From Bacteroidaceae bacterium (lineage in GTDB: Bacteria > Bacteroidota > Bacteroidia > Bacteroidales > Bacteroidaceae): a DNA stretch of 64,000 nt. Under the pieces are notes generated by a model. It was given only the letters and a program-made list of their open reading frames with translations. It had not been told where the DNA came from and did no database searches. The stretch lies in assembly GCA_900770665.1 (NCBI GenBank), contig CAAGKZ010000059.1:26512-90511 (forward strand), in the 5' to 3' direction. Below, in pieces: positions 25,819-34,800 of the stretch (the stretch's first letter is position 1; each line of letters opens with the position of its first letter). A program made the translations under genes and the position numbers.

Positions 25819-26811
25819 TTATATACCGTTTTCGGCACGCCAATCGTCGAATTTCAATATCCTTCTCGCAGGAGTCTTTTCAAGAATCTCCAATAGAATC
25901 TCCAATGTCTCACGCATTGAATCTCTGTCGGTGAGTTCACGCACCGGCACACGCGTTCCATCGGGCACTGTGCATATATACCACTCGCCGTCTGTAACAG
26001 ATTTTACAATATCCTTACATTCTCCATTGTAGAGGGCATCATGCAACTTAAATGCCCCGGTGCGTATGAACTTGTCGCGTTCATCATAGTCGTCGGGCAG
26101 GTGAGTTGCTGCATCGACCCGTCTCCACTCCACATAATCGGCAGCCTTTCTTATCTCCTTATGGCAACGGCTTATCTTGCTATTTGCAAATAAATGTATT
26201 CTCGCTTTTTCCGGCATTACACTATACATTACCTTGCATTTGGGGTAGCGATAGTCATAATAGGCCAGCTTGGCATTGTCGAGTATCTCCTTGTATTCTC
26301 TGTAAAGTTCTGCAAATGAAGATTCGCCGGTTTGCAAATACTGCTCAATGTGCCTGCGTATGATTGGCGCGGCAAAATCACCGAAACTTTCCTTGGGGCT
26401 GAAGGTATATGCAAATGCAGCGTTCTTCACTCCCTGCATAGCGGCAAGCAGCAGTTCCTGTATCGGTTTTCCGCACTTTTCGTACTCCTTGGTTATTGCT
26501 ATAGCTCTGTGGGCATTGAGCCAGCGTATTTGGTTTAGTTCAAAGCATTCCTCGTATGTTTCGTATATATATGCAGCATGTTCTTCTTCGCTCATCTCTT
26601 TAACCAGGTTCAAAGGCATGCGAGCACCCATACCGGGTGTGAAATCTTGAAATACATATAAGAGAAATCTCTCCTCACGTTCAATCAGCAGCTCTGTCTC
26701 TGCAATCTTTTTTATAAATTCATCGAGGTTGAAGTTCTTGCTTTTCAAGTGCTCAATGATATGGCTGGCCCCTCTTTTTGTAATACTTTTTGTTATTTTC
26801 AGTTGTCGCAT
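25819..26811 (-). CDS. Divergent primary-sigma-factor-like protein lacking region 4
   Basis: 330 aa. The N-terminus MRQLKITKSITKR (1-13) is nearly identical to the start of Bacteroidota RpoD (MRQLKITKSITNR, from memory). Residues 95-160 align without gaps to sigma region 2: NAHRAIAITKEYEKCG versus NLRFVVSVAKQYQNQG, IQELLLAAMQGVKNA versus LPDLINEGNLGLIKA, and FGDFAAPIIRRHIEQ versus FISYAVWWIRQSILQ. The melting Trp-Trp pair is Pro149-Ile150 here and Tyr is Phe146. No region 3 or region 4 HTH follows; instead there is a novel 170-aa C-terminal part (VPVRELTDRDSMRET near the end). It could bind core RNA polymerase as a decoy or modulator rather than act as a full sigma factor. Function is inferred only. 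Confidence 0.7.
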   Translation of the reverse strand: MRQLKITKSITKRGASHIIEHLKSKNFNLDEFIKKIAETELLIEREERFLLYVFQDFTPGMGARMPLNLVKEMSEEEHAAYIYETYEECFELNQIRWLNAHRAIAITKEYEKCGKPIQELLLAAMQGVKNAAFAYTFSPKESFGDFAAPIIRRHIEQYLQTGESSFAELYREYKEILDNAKLAYYDYRYPKCKVMYSVMPEKARIHLFANSKISRCHKEIRKAADYVEWRRVDAATHLPDDYDERDKFIRTGAFKLHDALYNGECKDIVKSVTDGEWYICTVPDGTRVPVRELTDRDSMRETLEILLEILEKTPARRILKFDDWRAENGI

Positions 26812-26832
26812 AAGTCTAAAACATGTAATTAA

Positions 26833-26892
26833 TCAATTCCAATCGTCCCGCGACCTATAACCCCATTCGTGCAATTCCACCGCTATTCCCTT
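26833..26892 (-). other. Short open stretch, possible gene remnant
   Basis: Between two stops an in-frame peptide KGIAVELHEWGYRSRDDWN ends in TGA. There is no start codon. It has coding-like composition unlike the surrounding AT-rich DNA and may be the tail of a decayed gene upstream of the sigma-like gene. Confidence 0.25.
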
Positions 26893-26964
26893 TTAAGGTT
26901 GGCTACAAGATTGGGGAAAGGTTTGTGTTCCGTGGCTTTTACCGCTTCATAACTTTGGGTTTTC

Positions 26965-27699
26965 TTACTTGTAATCTTTGAACCTCTCAACAAGCAGATA
27001 ACAACAGTAATTCAGTTTTTTAGTGTAAAGCTCATCAAGGAATTTTGTCATTTGCTTAGATGTCATTGCAGCTAAAGGCTTTGCCGTGTGCACATTGTAG
27101 ATGGCAATTGTGGTGCTCTCTTTTTCACTGATTTCGCAGTTCCAGGGCAATAATATCGGATTTTTCATCAGCCAGTCGCGTATTTCATTGGCAAAGGAAA
27201 TGTCTCTTTCAACGCGAAATGCCAATTTATACTCATTCCCAAAGAACATATTCCTTGCATTTATTCCTACAAATTCCAAACGAGCCTTTGCAAATTCTTT
27301 AAGCCCTATTTGCACTGTTCCGCAGTTGTTCCAGGCAACATTTCCGCGACATTCAACTCTCCATACCTTTTTCCACCATCGGTTGAGTATATCTGCTGTG
27401 TTTTTTTTCAATTCACCAAAAGCAACCTCTTCAATCATATCTTTTATGCTTTGGCTTACATTATATATTGATTCTATCGCATCTACTTCCGAGTCGTTTT
27501 CTGTAACGAGATCTTTAAACATTTGCTCTCTTATTGTTGAAACATCTTCGCAGAATGTACAAACAGTATCGAATTGTTCCTCTGTCAGCCTCTTAATGCT
27601 ATGATGTCCCACCAAACTATTCAGCAGTCTATATTCCTGTTTTTTTGAAGGGTTGCCCATCAGTTCGTTTGCGATGGTGACAATCTCTTGTTTTTTCAT
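26965..27699 (-). CDS. Hypothetical protein, 244 aa
   Basis: Not recognised. The N-terminal 100 residues are helical (KKQEYRLLNSLVGHHSIKRL, then QSIKDMIEEVAFGELKKN). The middle (WWKKVWRVECRGNVAWNNCG) is aromatic and mixed. No signal or transmembrane segment. It starts 6 bp after the stop of the 143-aa gene (27706-28137), so the two form one transcript driven by cassette D. Confidence 0.65.
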   Translation of the reverse strand: MKKQEIVTIANELMGNPSKKQEYRLLNSLVGHHSIKRLTEEQFDTVCTFCEDVSTIREQMFKDLVTENDSEVDAIESIYNVSQSIKDMIEEVAFGELKKNTADILNRWWKKVWRVECRGNVAWNNCGTVQIGLKEFAKARLEFVGINARNMFFGNEYKLAFRVERDISFANEIRDWLMKNPILLPWNCEISEKESTTIAIYNVHTAKPLAAMTSKQMTKFLDELYTKKLNYCCYLLVERFKDYK

Positions 27700-27705
27700 A
27701 ACTTC

Positions 27706-28137
27706 TTATTGTTTGTTTTTATTTGCTTTTTTCTTAAGGAACTCCTTTAAGGTTGTTCCGCAGTCATCGGTTTTTACAAAATCACCTTTCTGCTCGTCCC
27801 ACTCGGCTTCGACATTGCTGTTTAACGACTCTTGGGAAATGCGACGACCACCCTTGAAATATTGCGCTGCGTCGAGCATTACGCGTGTACCTTTGTACTC
27901 CACAAAGCAAATTTCAGCACCGGTCTTGGGGTTCTGGAGTGCTTTGGCTGTATATGTGCTGCGATACCCTATACCGCTTTTGAATATAAGGGTGTTGCCG
28001 TTGCGTTCATCGAGGCGGAAAAGTTCTGTTCTTGCAACATTTTTGGGAAGTCCTGTTTTTGCCAAATGCGATGGCAGTTCGCAATGATAAATGAGATTTT
28101 CACCGGCTACAAAAACTTTTGATTTGTTATTTTCCAT
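27706..28137 (-). CDS. Hypothetical protein, 143 aa, with shared promoter cassette
   Basis: Not recognised. Predicted beta-rich core (VFVAGENLIYHCELPSHLA; GNTLIFKSGIGYRSTYTAK; ICFVEYKGTRVMLDA) with a Lys-rich tail (LKEFLKKKANKNKQ). No signal peptide. First gene of a pair with 26965-27699. It is the fourth gene with the TATATTAT-type cassette, 11 kb from the ATPase copies. Confidence 0.65.
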   Translation of the reverse strand: MENNKSKVFVAGENLIYHCELPSHLAKTGLPKNVARTELFRLDERNGNTLIFKSGIGYRSTYTAKALQNPKTGAEICFVEYKGTRVMLDAAQYFKGGRRISQESLNSNVEAEWDEQKGDFVKTDDCGTTLKEFLKKKANKNKQ

Positions 28138-28163
28138 AGTGCTTTGTTTTATACGTTACGCAC

Positions 28164-28271
28164 ATAATATAGAAACTTTTTCAAAAAATTCAATTTTTGG
28201 AACAGATGCCGATGGAAATAATTTGTATCGCAGTGAAATACAATGCGATATAAATAGTTAAAAGTTGTTAA
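28164..28271 (-). promoter_or_regulatory. Shared promoter cassette, copy D
   Basis: Minus strand: TTTAACAACTTTTAAC, ATATCGCATTGTATTTCACTG, ATTGAATTTTTTG, TTTCTATATTATG, with TATATTAT at 28164-28171. The upstream half is closest to copy A (shared GAAATACAATG and GTTAAA...TTGTTAAA on the plus strand). Spacing is one base shorter. Confidence 0.6.
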
Positions 28272-28295
28272 ATTGAAAAAGTGCCAATAAAGAAT

Positions 28296-28643
28296 TTAAG
28301 GCTTCATTTTGGCATACTTCAGATTGTCTACCACGAATTCGTACATCTCCGAATAGGCGTGAGTACACTCATCGGGTGTAAACCACGTAAAATCATCGTC
28401 AGCGTCAGTGACAACAATCTGATTTTCATCGTTCAAGCCAACGGCACAAATTGTTATGATTTGCTCATTGCCATCCATAACCCTGATGACGCTCTCATCA
28501 TAGGCTTCATTTTCCTCTTTTATTGCGCAATTGAACCAAATGTAACGCCCTGTGGGGTTGTTCGATAAAATTTCAATTATCTCGGTCTTTGCAGCCTCTT
28601 CAAGTGCTGCATACTGCTTTAAATACTTTTTAGGGTCTTTCAT
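28296..28643 (-). CDS. Hypothetical acidic protein, 115 aa
   Basis: Not recognised. Begins MKDPKKYLKQYAALEEAAK and contains FTWFTPDECTHAYSEMYEFV. Acidic, soluble, no signal. ATG 28643 is 4 bp after the nadB stop, so it is probably co-transcribed with nadB although it looks like part of the accessory set. Confidence 0.6.
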   Translation of the reverse strand: MKDPKKYLKQYAALEEAAKTEIIEILSNNPTGRYIWFNCAIKEENEAYDESVIRVMDGNEQIITICAVGLNDENQIVVTDADDDFTWFTPDECTHAYSEMYEFVVDNLKYAKMKP

Positions 28644-28647
28644 GGTT

Positions 28648-30225
28648 TTACTTTTCGCTTTCCTGTTTGGGATAGTCGATATTGTAGTGCAGGCCGCGGC
28701 TCTCCTTGCGTTCCATGGCCTGGCGCATGATGAGGTAGCCTACGTTGATGATGTTGCGCAGTTCGCATAGTTCGCGGCTCACGACGCTCTGCTTGAAGAG
28801 CTCTTCGGTCTCCTCGTACAGGAGGTCGAGGCGGTTCCAGGCACGTTTAAGGCGCAGGTTGGTACGCACAATGCCCACGTATGTGCTCATAATCTGCTGC
28901 ACCTCCTTGGCATCCTGCGAAATGAGCACCATCTCCTCGTTCATCGTCGTGCCCTCATCGTTCCACTCGGGGATTTCCTCCTTGTAACTGTACTCCTCAA
29001 AGTGTGCAAGCGAGTGCTTTGCTGCCGCATCGGCATAAACCACGGCTTCGATGAGCGAGTTGCTTGCCAAGCGATTGCCGCCATGCAGGCCTGTGCACGA
29101 ACATTCGCCCACGGCATACAATCGGTGTATGCTGGATGCTGCGTTGAGGTCGACCTTTATTCCGCCACACAGGTAGTGTGCAGCCGGTGCAACGGGGATA
29201 TAGTCCTTTGTTATGTCAATGCCAAGCGAGAGACATTTCTCGTAGATATTGGGGAAGTGGCGCTTTGTCTCCTCGGGGTCCTTGTGGGTGACATCAAGAT
29301 AGACATGGTCGTCGCCACGGTGTTTCATCTCGTTGTCGATGGCGCGTGCCACAATGTCACGTGGTGCAAGCGACAGGCGCGGGTCGTACTTATGCATGAA
29401 TTCCTTGCCGTCCTTGGTGCGCAGAATGCCGCCGTAGCCGCGCATGGCCTCGGTGATGAGGAACGATGGGCGGTCGCCGGGGTTGTATAGTGCAGTGGGG
29501 TGGAACTGAATGAACTCCATGTCCTTTACCGTTCCTTTGGCGCGGTACACCATTGCAATGCCGTCGCCTGTTGCTACAAGCGGGTTGGTTGTTGTCTTGT
29601 AGACAGCACCACAGCCACCGGTTGCCATGAGGGTGACCTTGCTGAGGAAGGTGTGTACCTCGTTGGTGGCAATGTCAAGGACGTATGCTCCGTAGCACTC
29701 GATGTCGGGTGTCTGGCGTGTCACCTCAATACCCAAATGGTGCTGGGTGAGTATCTCAATTGCAAAATGGTTGTCGAAGATGGTGATGTTGGGGTGCTTG
29801 CGCACGGCCTTGATGAGTGACTGCTGAATCTCGGCACCGGTGTTGTCGGCATGGTGAAGGATGCGGAACTCGGAGTGACCGCCCTCGCGGTGAAGGTCGA
29901 ACTCGCCGTTCTCGTTCTTGTCAAACTCCACGCCCCAGTCGATTAGTGCCTGAATCTGTGACGGTGCTTCGCGCACCACCTTTTCCACTGCCGCGCGGTC
30001 GCTTATCCAGTCGCCGGCAATCATGGTGTCCTCGATGTGCTTGTCGAAATTGTCGACCAGTTTATTGGTGACAGATGCGATACCACCTTGTGCAAAATAG
30101 GTGTTTGCCTCTTCCAATGTGGTTTTACAAACCAATGCAACTTTGCCTTTGTGGGCAACCTTGAGAGCGTAACTCATTCCGGCAATACCGGAACCGATAA
30201 CTAAAAAATCAAATTTCTTGACCAT
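28648..30225 (-). CDS. nadB: L-aspartate oxidase
   Basis: FAD-dependent oxidation of aspartate to iminoaspartate, the first step of de novo NAD synthesis. 525 aa. FAD-binding GSGIAGMSYALKVA (12-25), GGIASVTN, and HREGGHSEFRILHHAD with the active-site His/Arg. Conserved VAPAAHYLCGGIKVDL and GLHGGNRLASNSLIEAVVY near 390-410 distinguish NadB from the related succinate dehydrogenase/fumarate reductase flavoproteins. nadA and nadC are not in the window. Confidence 0.95.
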   Translation of the reverse strand: MVKKFDFLVIGSGIAGMSYALKVAHKGKVALVCKTTLEEANTYFAQGGIASVTNKLVDNFDKHIEDTMIAGDWISDRAAVEKVVREAPSQIQALIDWGVEFDKNENGEFDLHREGGHSEFRILHHADNTGAEIQQSLIKAVRKHPNITIFDNHFAIEILTQHHLGIEVTRQTPDIECYGAYVLDIATNEVHTFLSKVTLMATGGCGAVYKTTTNPLVATGDGIAMVYRAKGTVKDMEFIQFHPTALYNPGDRPSFLITEAMRGYGGILRTKDGKEFMHKYDPRLSLAPRDIVARAIDNEMKHRGDDHVYLDVTHKDPEETKRHFPNIYEKCLSLGIDITKDYIPVAPAAHYLCGGIKVDLNAASSIHRLYAVGECSCTGLHGGNRLASNSLIEAVVYADAAAKHSLAHFEEYSYKEEIPEWNDEGTTMNEEMVLISQDAKEVQQIMSTYVGIVRTNLRLKRAWNRLDLLYEETEELFKQSVVSRELCELRNIINVGYLIMRQAMERKESRGLHYNIDYPKQESEK

Positions 30226-30338
30226 ATTACCTTCTGTTTCTTTTCGGGGGCGAAACGGGCTTCAGTCCTTTTTGTCCTTTGGAGCGTAAAAATACAAAAA
30301 AATGACAAGTAGTGTAAATTTCTACGAAAAAAATATAG

Positions 30339-31268
30339 TTATTCGTCTGTTTTGTCGTTTGTTCCCAGTGCAGCGATGTTGCGCATGAGCTGTTCGTACT
30401 TGCAACGTTCTACTGCGCTGTGCTTGAAAAGCGTTTTATACTCCTCTTTTGTCAATGTCTGCCACTTCTCTTTTGTCATCTGCAGCAGCGCTTCACTTGG
30501 TTGAAGTTCGGGGAAGGTGTTTGGTGTGGAAAAGCGGTTGTGTGGGCACACAGCCTGGCAACGGTCGCATCCATAGAAACAGTTTCCCATCTTTTCACCG
30601 ATGTTTTCGGGCAGTTTGTCGCGGTGTTCTATGGTCAGGTATGAGAGGCACTTGCGTGCATCGAGTCCTTCACTGCTCAATGCATTTCCGGGGCAGGCAT
30701 CTATGCACTTGCTGCAGTTGCCGCAAAGGTTGCGCTCGCAGGGGGCATCGTAGCAAAGTTCAATGTCAACAAACAGCTCGCCCAAAAAGAAGTTTGAGCC
30801 TTTACCGGGGATTATGAGTTGGCGGTTGCGTCCAATGTAGCCTATGCCGGCCTTTACGGCCCAGTAGCGCTCGAGTACCGGAGCCGAGTCGCAGAAGGCA
30901 CGTCCTTGAACTGTGCAAACACTGTTTATGCTTTGTAAAAGCAGATAGAGCCTGTCCTTTACAACCTTGTGATAATCCCGCCCTTGTGCATAGTCGGCAA
31001 TGCCTTCAATATGCTGCTTGGGTGTATAGTTCATTGCCACGCAAATGATGCTTTTGCAGCCTTCTACAAGCAGGGTAGGGCTGAAACGTTTGTCGCAGTT
31101 GCGCTCAAGGTACTGCATTGTAGCGTGCCTGCCTTTGTCAATCCAATGGTTGTATGCCTGCACAGCATCGTCAGCGACAATCTCGACCTTGGCTATTCCA
31201 CAAATGTCAAATCCGAGGCGTAGTGCCTCGGATTTTATAAATATGGTCAGCTCTTCTTTTGTCATCAT
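30339..31268 (-). CDS. queG: Epoxyqueuosine reductase
   Basis: Final step of queuosine tRNA modification: reduction of epoxyqueuosine to queuosine using cobalamin and two [4Fe-4S] clusters. 309 aa. The ferredoxin-like motif CGNCSKCIDACPG (about residues 187-199) and a second Cys set CFYGCDRCQAVCPHN are present, with WAVKAGIGYIGRN upstream. The start (ATGATG) overlaps the stop of the deacetylase gene upstream. queA, another enzyme of the pathway, is at 58792. Confidence 0.93.
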   Translation of the reverse strand: MMTKEELTIFIKSEALRLGFDICGIAKVEIVADDAVQAYNHWIDKGRHATMQYLERNCDKRFSPTLLVEGCKSIICVAMNYTPKQHIEGIADYAQGRDYHKVVKDRLYLLLQSINSVCTVQGRAFCDSAPVLERYWAVKAGIGYIGRNRQLIIPGKGSNFFLGELFVDIELCYDAPCERNLCGNCSKCIDACPGNALSSEGLDARKCLSYLTIEHRDKLPENIGEKMGNCFYGCDRCQAVCPHNRFSTPNTFPELQPSEALLQMTKEKWQTLTKEEYKTLFKHSAVERCKYEQLMRNIAALGTNDKTDE

Positions 31269-31876
31269 TCAAAGACTTTGAATTCATAGCCTTGCTCCAG
31301 CAGCCACTCTATTGCGCGGGGAAGGGCATATTTAAGATTCTCCTCGGAGCGCAGCGAGTCGTGGAACGTGATGATTGAACCGTTTCGCACAAGTCTTTTT
31401 AGAATCCCAAGAACCTCTTCGCCGCTCAGCCGTTTGCTGTAGTCGCGTGTAACAAGATCCCACATTACAAATTGGTAGCGTTTGCTCAGCTCCTTGTATT
31501 GGCTGCGGCGCAACATGCCGTGTGGCGGGCGGAACAGGTTGCTGTGAATTAGCGCGTCGGCCTTTTCCACGTTCTCAATATATTCCGGCGTGTCGGTAAA
31601 CAGGCCTTTCAGGTGGTTGAATGTGTGGTTGCCGACTCTGTGCCCGGCATCCACCACAAGCTTGTACTCCTGCGGGTGTTTGCGCACATTGTCTCCAACC
31701 ATGAAAAAAGTTGCCTTTATGCCATAGCGCCCCAGCAGGTCAACTACCCAAGGGGTGATGACGGGGATTGGGCCGTCATCAAAGGTGAGATAAACAGCCT
31801 TTTCATCGGGGTTCATCCTCCATAGCGCCTTTGGGAACATGTTGCGCACGAAACCGGGTACTTGCTCTATGAACAT
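31265..31876 (-). CDS. Polysaccharide deacetylase (NodB-type)
   Basis: 203 aa carbohydrate esterase family 4-type domain. Motif 1 TFDDGPIP holds the catalytic Asp and metal Asp; motif 2 HRVGNHTFNH holds the metal-binding His pair; RPPHGMLR is motif 3; and FHDSLRS near the C-terminus is motif 5. No signal peptide is evident, so a cytoplasmic or membrane-peripheral location is likely. The N-acetylated substrate (peptidoglycan or a surface glycan) is unknown. It overlaps queG by 4 bp. Confidence 0.85.
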   Translation of the reverse strand: MFIEQVPGFVRNMFPKALWRMNPDEKAVYLTFDDGPIPVITPWVVDLLGRYGIKATFFMVGDNVRKHPQEYKLVVDAGHRVGNHTFNHLKGLFTDTPEYIENVEKADALIHSNLFRPPHGMLRRSQYKELSKRYQFVMWDLVTRDYSKRLSGEEVLGILKRLVRNGSIITFHDSLRSEENLKYALPRAIEWLLEQGYEFKVFE

Positions 31877-31886
31877 ATTGCTGATT

Positions 31887-34800
31887 TTACTTCATCAATC
31901 TCTTCAATGACACCTCAATTTTTCTTACTTCAGCATCGGTCAAGTTCATCTCGTCGAGTGTCTGATATATGGCTCTTATCACAAGGGTCTTGATTTCGGA
32001 TTCCTGTTTGTCGCGTGTCTTGCCAAGTGCAGAAACCTGGTTGTTGAAGGTGTTGCAAAGTGCTTCTACAACCTCTTTTCTGGCAATATTGCTGCTCTTG
32101 CCATTGTCGAGCAGCTGCCATGCGCGTTCCATGATGGATACACGGTGGTATATCATTACGTCGTTTGTCTCTTCCGGGTCGAGAGTGTTGTACCAGATTA
32201 TGTGCTCGAGCTCGTTCTTGAGTATGCTGTTTGCAATCTTGTCCCTTCTCTGCTTGAGCAATGCCAAAGTATCATCGCCCAGATAATACACTTTGGCCTC
32301 TTTTCGGCAATCGTTCTGCACGTTGTACAGAATGTTGTAAATATCGGCAAATACGATAGAGTTGTCTCTCAAAGCGTCGTATGGGATAATCTCATCGGGG
32401 AACTCGCTGTATGCCTTCTCCAGTACTGCTATAATCCTTGCATCCTCCTCACCGCTATTGAGCATCTCTGTTACAAGTTGTGCTATAAGGTTACGGTGTG
32501 TGCTTATCATTCGGCGTATGGTCTCATCGGCATAATAGTCTTTGTTCTCCTTTACGCCTCCCCATTTGAAACGGTTCATGACATTGTCATAGAAACGGTC
32601 GATGTCTACAGGATGCTCGTCACTGTCTGTGTCATATCCCAGTTTGCTCCAATCGAATGGTGTTATGCGGTATGCCAAGCCCTCATGTACGAAGAAATTC
32701 TTCAGTACGGCGGGGTAGTTGCTCTCGCCGACAGTCATTGACATATACAACGGACGTTCCCAGTTCGCGTTCGCAAGCATGTCAAAAAGAACCAACTCAT
32801 GACGGTAGAGGGCTCCCCTGTCACCGAGTTCTATGGTCATGTACTCCGGCATATCTTCGGCATACTCCTGTGGAATTACCATACCCGAACGTACTACTGC
32901 TGCGGAGTCAATGGGGATGTAGAGCTTTTCACAAGGAATCAGGTTTCTTGGAAGCTCAATCTGACTTCTTTTGGGTCGTCCTTCGTTGAGGCTCTTCTCG
33001 TACAGGTCAATAATATCATCCACAATCTTGCGTGCATCGGACTTGTTGGTGGCATTGGCCTCAAGTATCCAGTGCTTGGTGATTTTGTTCAGTTCAAATG
33101 GATTGTTGCCGAATGCCTTTTTGAACCTTACAGGGTATAATTCGCGATATTGCATGATGAAATCCTCCATTGGCAGAACGTAGGTGACCATGTTGGTGTT
33201 TCCTGCATAGTTTATTCTATCCCAGGTAATGGGCAGGCTCGGAGAGTCGTATGCCGGGCGTTTCATCTGGTCAATGTACCAGTCGGTCTGCAGGTAAGAG
33301 AGGTTGCAGACGCGTGCGTCGGTACGGTCGCCCTCAACCTCCTGGCTGTACCATAGTGGGAAGGTGTCATTGTCGCCGCAAGTGAAGATTATTGGGTAGC
33401 CCTCCTCGGGGAGTGTGTTCAGGTAGTTCTCGCCAAAGTCGGGGCAGGCGTAGCGGCCGCTACGGTCGTGGTCGTCCCAGGTCTGTGAAACCATCTGCAA
33501 TGGAACGAGCAGGCATACGGCGGCAGTGATTGTGCTGACTGCGATATTTTGCTTCTTGAACAGTTTGTTGATGCATTGTGCAATTCCTGCAACACCCATA
33601 CCAATCCAAATGGCAAAGGCATAGAATGAACCCGCATAAGCATAATCTCGCTCGCGCGGCTGCAATGGTGTCTGGTTCAGGTAAAGCACAATCGCAAGAC
33701 CGGTCATGAAGAACAGCATGAATACCACCCAGAACTGCTGTACGCCTTTACGGCCGTTTGCAAGCTGCCAACACAAACCTATGATGCCCAGAATGAGTGG
33801 CAAGGCAAAGAACACGTTGCGTCCTTTGTTCTCCCTTATGATCTGTGGCAGTTTGCTCTGGTCGCCCAGACGGCTGTTGTCCAGGAATGATATTCCGGTA
33901 ATCCAGTTGCCATACTCCTTTTCGCCGTAATTGTTCTGTATATCGTTCTGGCGACCCACGAAGTTCCAGAGGAAATATCTCCAGTACATGTGGTTCACCT
34001 GGTAATTTATGAAGAAACGTAAATTCTCGCCCTGTGTGGGAACTTTGATTCTCTTGTCGCTGTATTCGGCCTTGACGGTGTTCTTGATTTTCCTTCCAAT
34101 CCAACGTTCATATTCCCCGGCGTGGTCGCTGCTGTACATGCGTGGGAACAGCATGTTCTGTACAAACTTGTACTCTTTGTTGTAGTCGATGATTTCGTAT
34201 CTGTCGGGCTCTGTCGGGCTCTTCTTCTCTACACGCATGTATATCGGGCTTGTCTTTTCCGATACAGCTTCGCCATCTTCGGTCCTCTCCACCTCGGCAT
34301 CAAAGCACTCTCCGTAGAAGAGCGGGCGCGAACCGTACTGCTCACGGTTAAGGTATGAACCCAAGGTGAAAATATCCTCGGGCGAGTTCTGGTCCATCGG
34401 TGTATTTGCCGATGAACGTATGACAATGAGGGCGTACGATGAGTAACCTATCATGATGAGAAGTAGGCTCAGGAACGATGTGTTGAATCCTCTGCGGCTT
34501 ATCAGATATTTCCTGGTCGTTTGCGAACCGTTGTACAACATTCGGCTTCTTGTGCAGACAATGTATATTGCAGCCAGTATAACAATGCCGACAAGTATGT
34601 TTACAGTAACTTTGTGTCCAAAGAACGGTATACCCAGCAATGCTATCGCAAGAGTGAAAAGAGCTGCTGTTATGTATTGGTTTGTGTTCTTAAGTGTACA
34701 GTAGATGCCGGCTATGAGTGTGCCGAAAAGCAACAGGATGTATATGTAGAGTCCCGTATTGAACGAGAATCCCAATACATTGACAAACAGTAGCTCGAAC

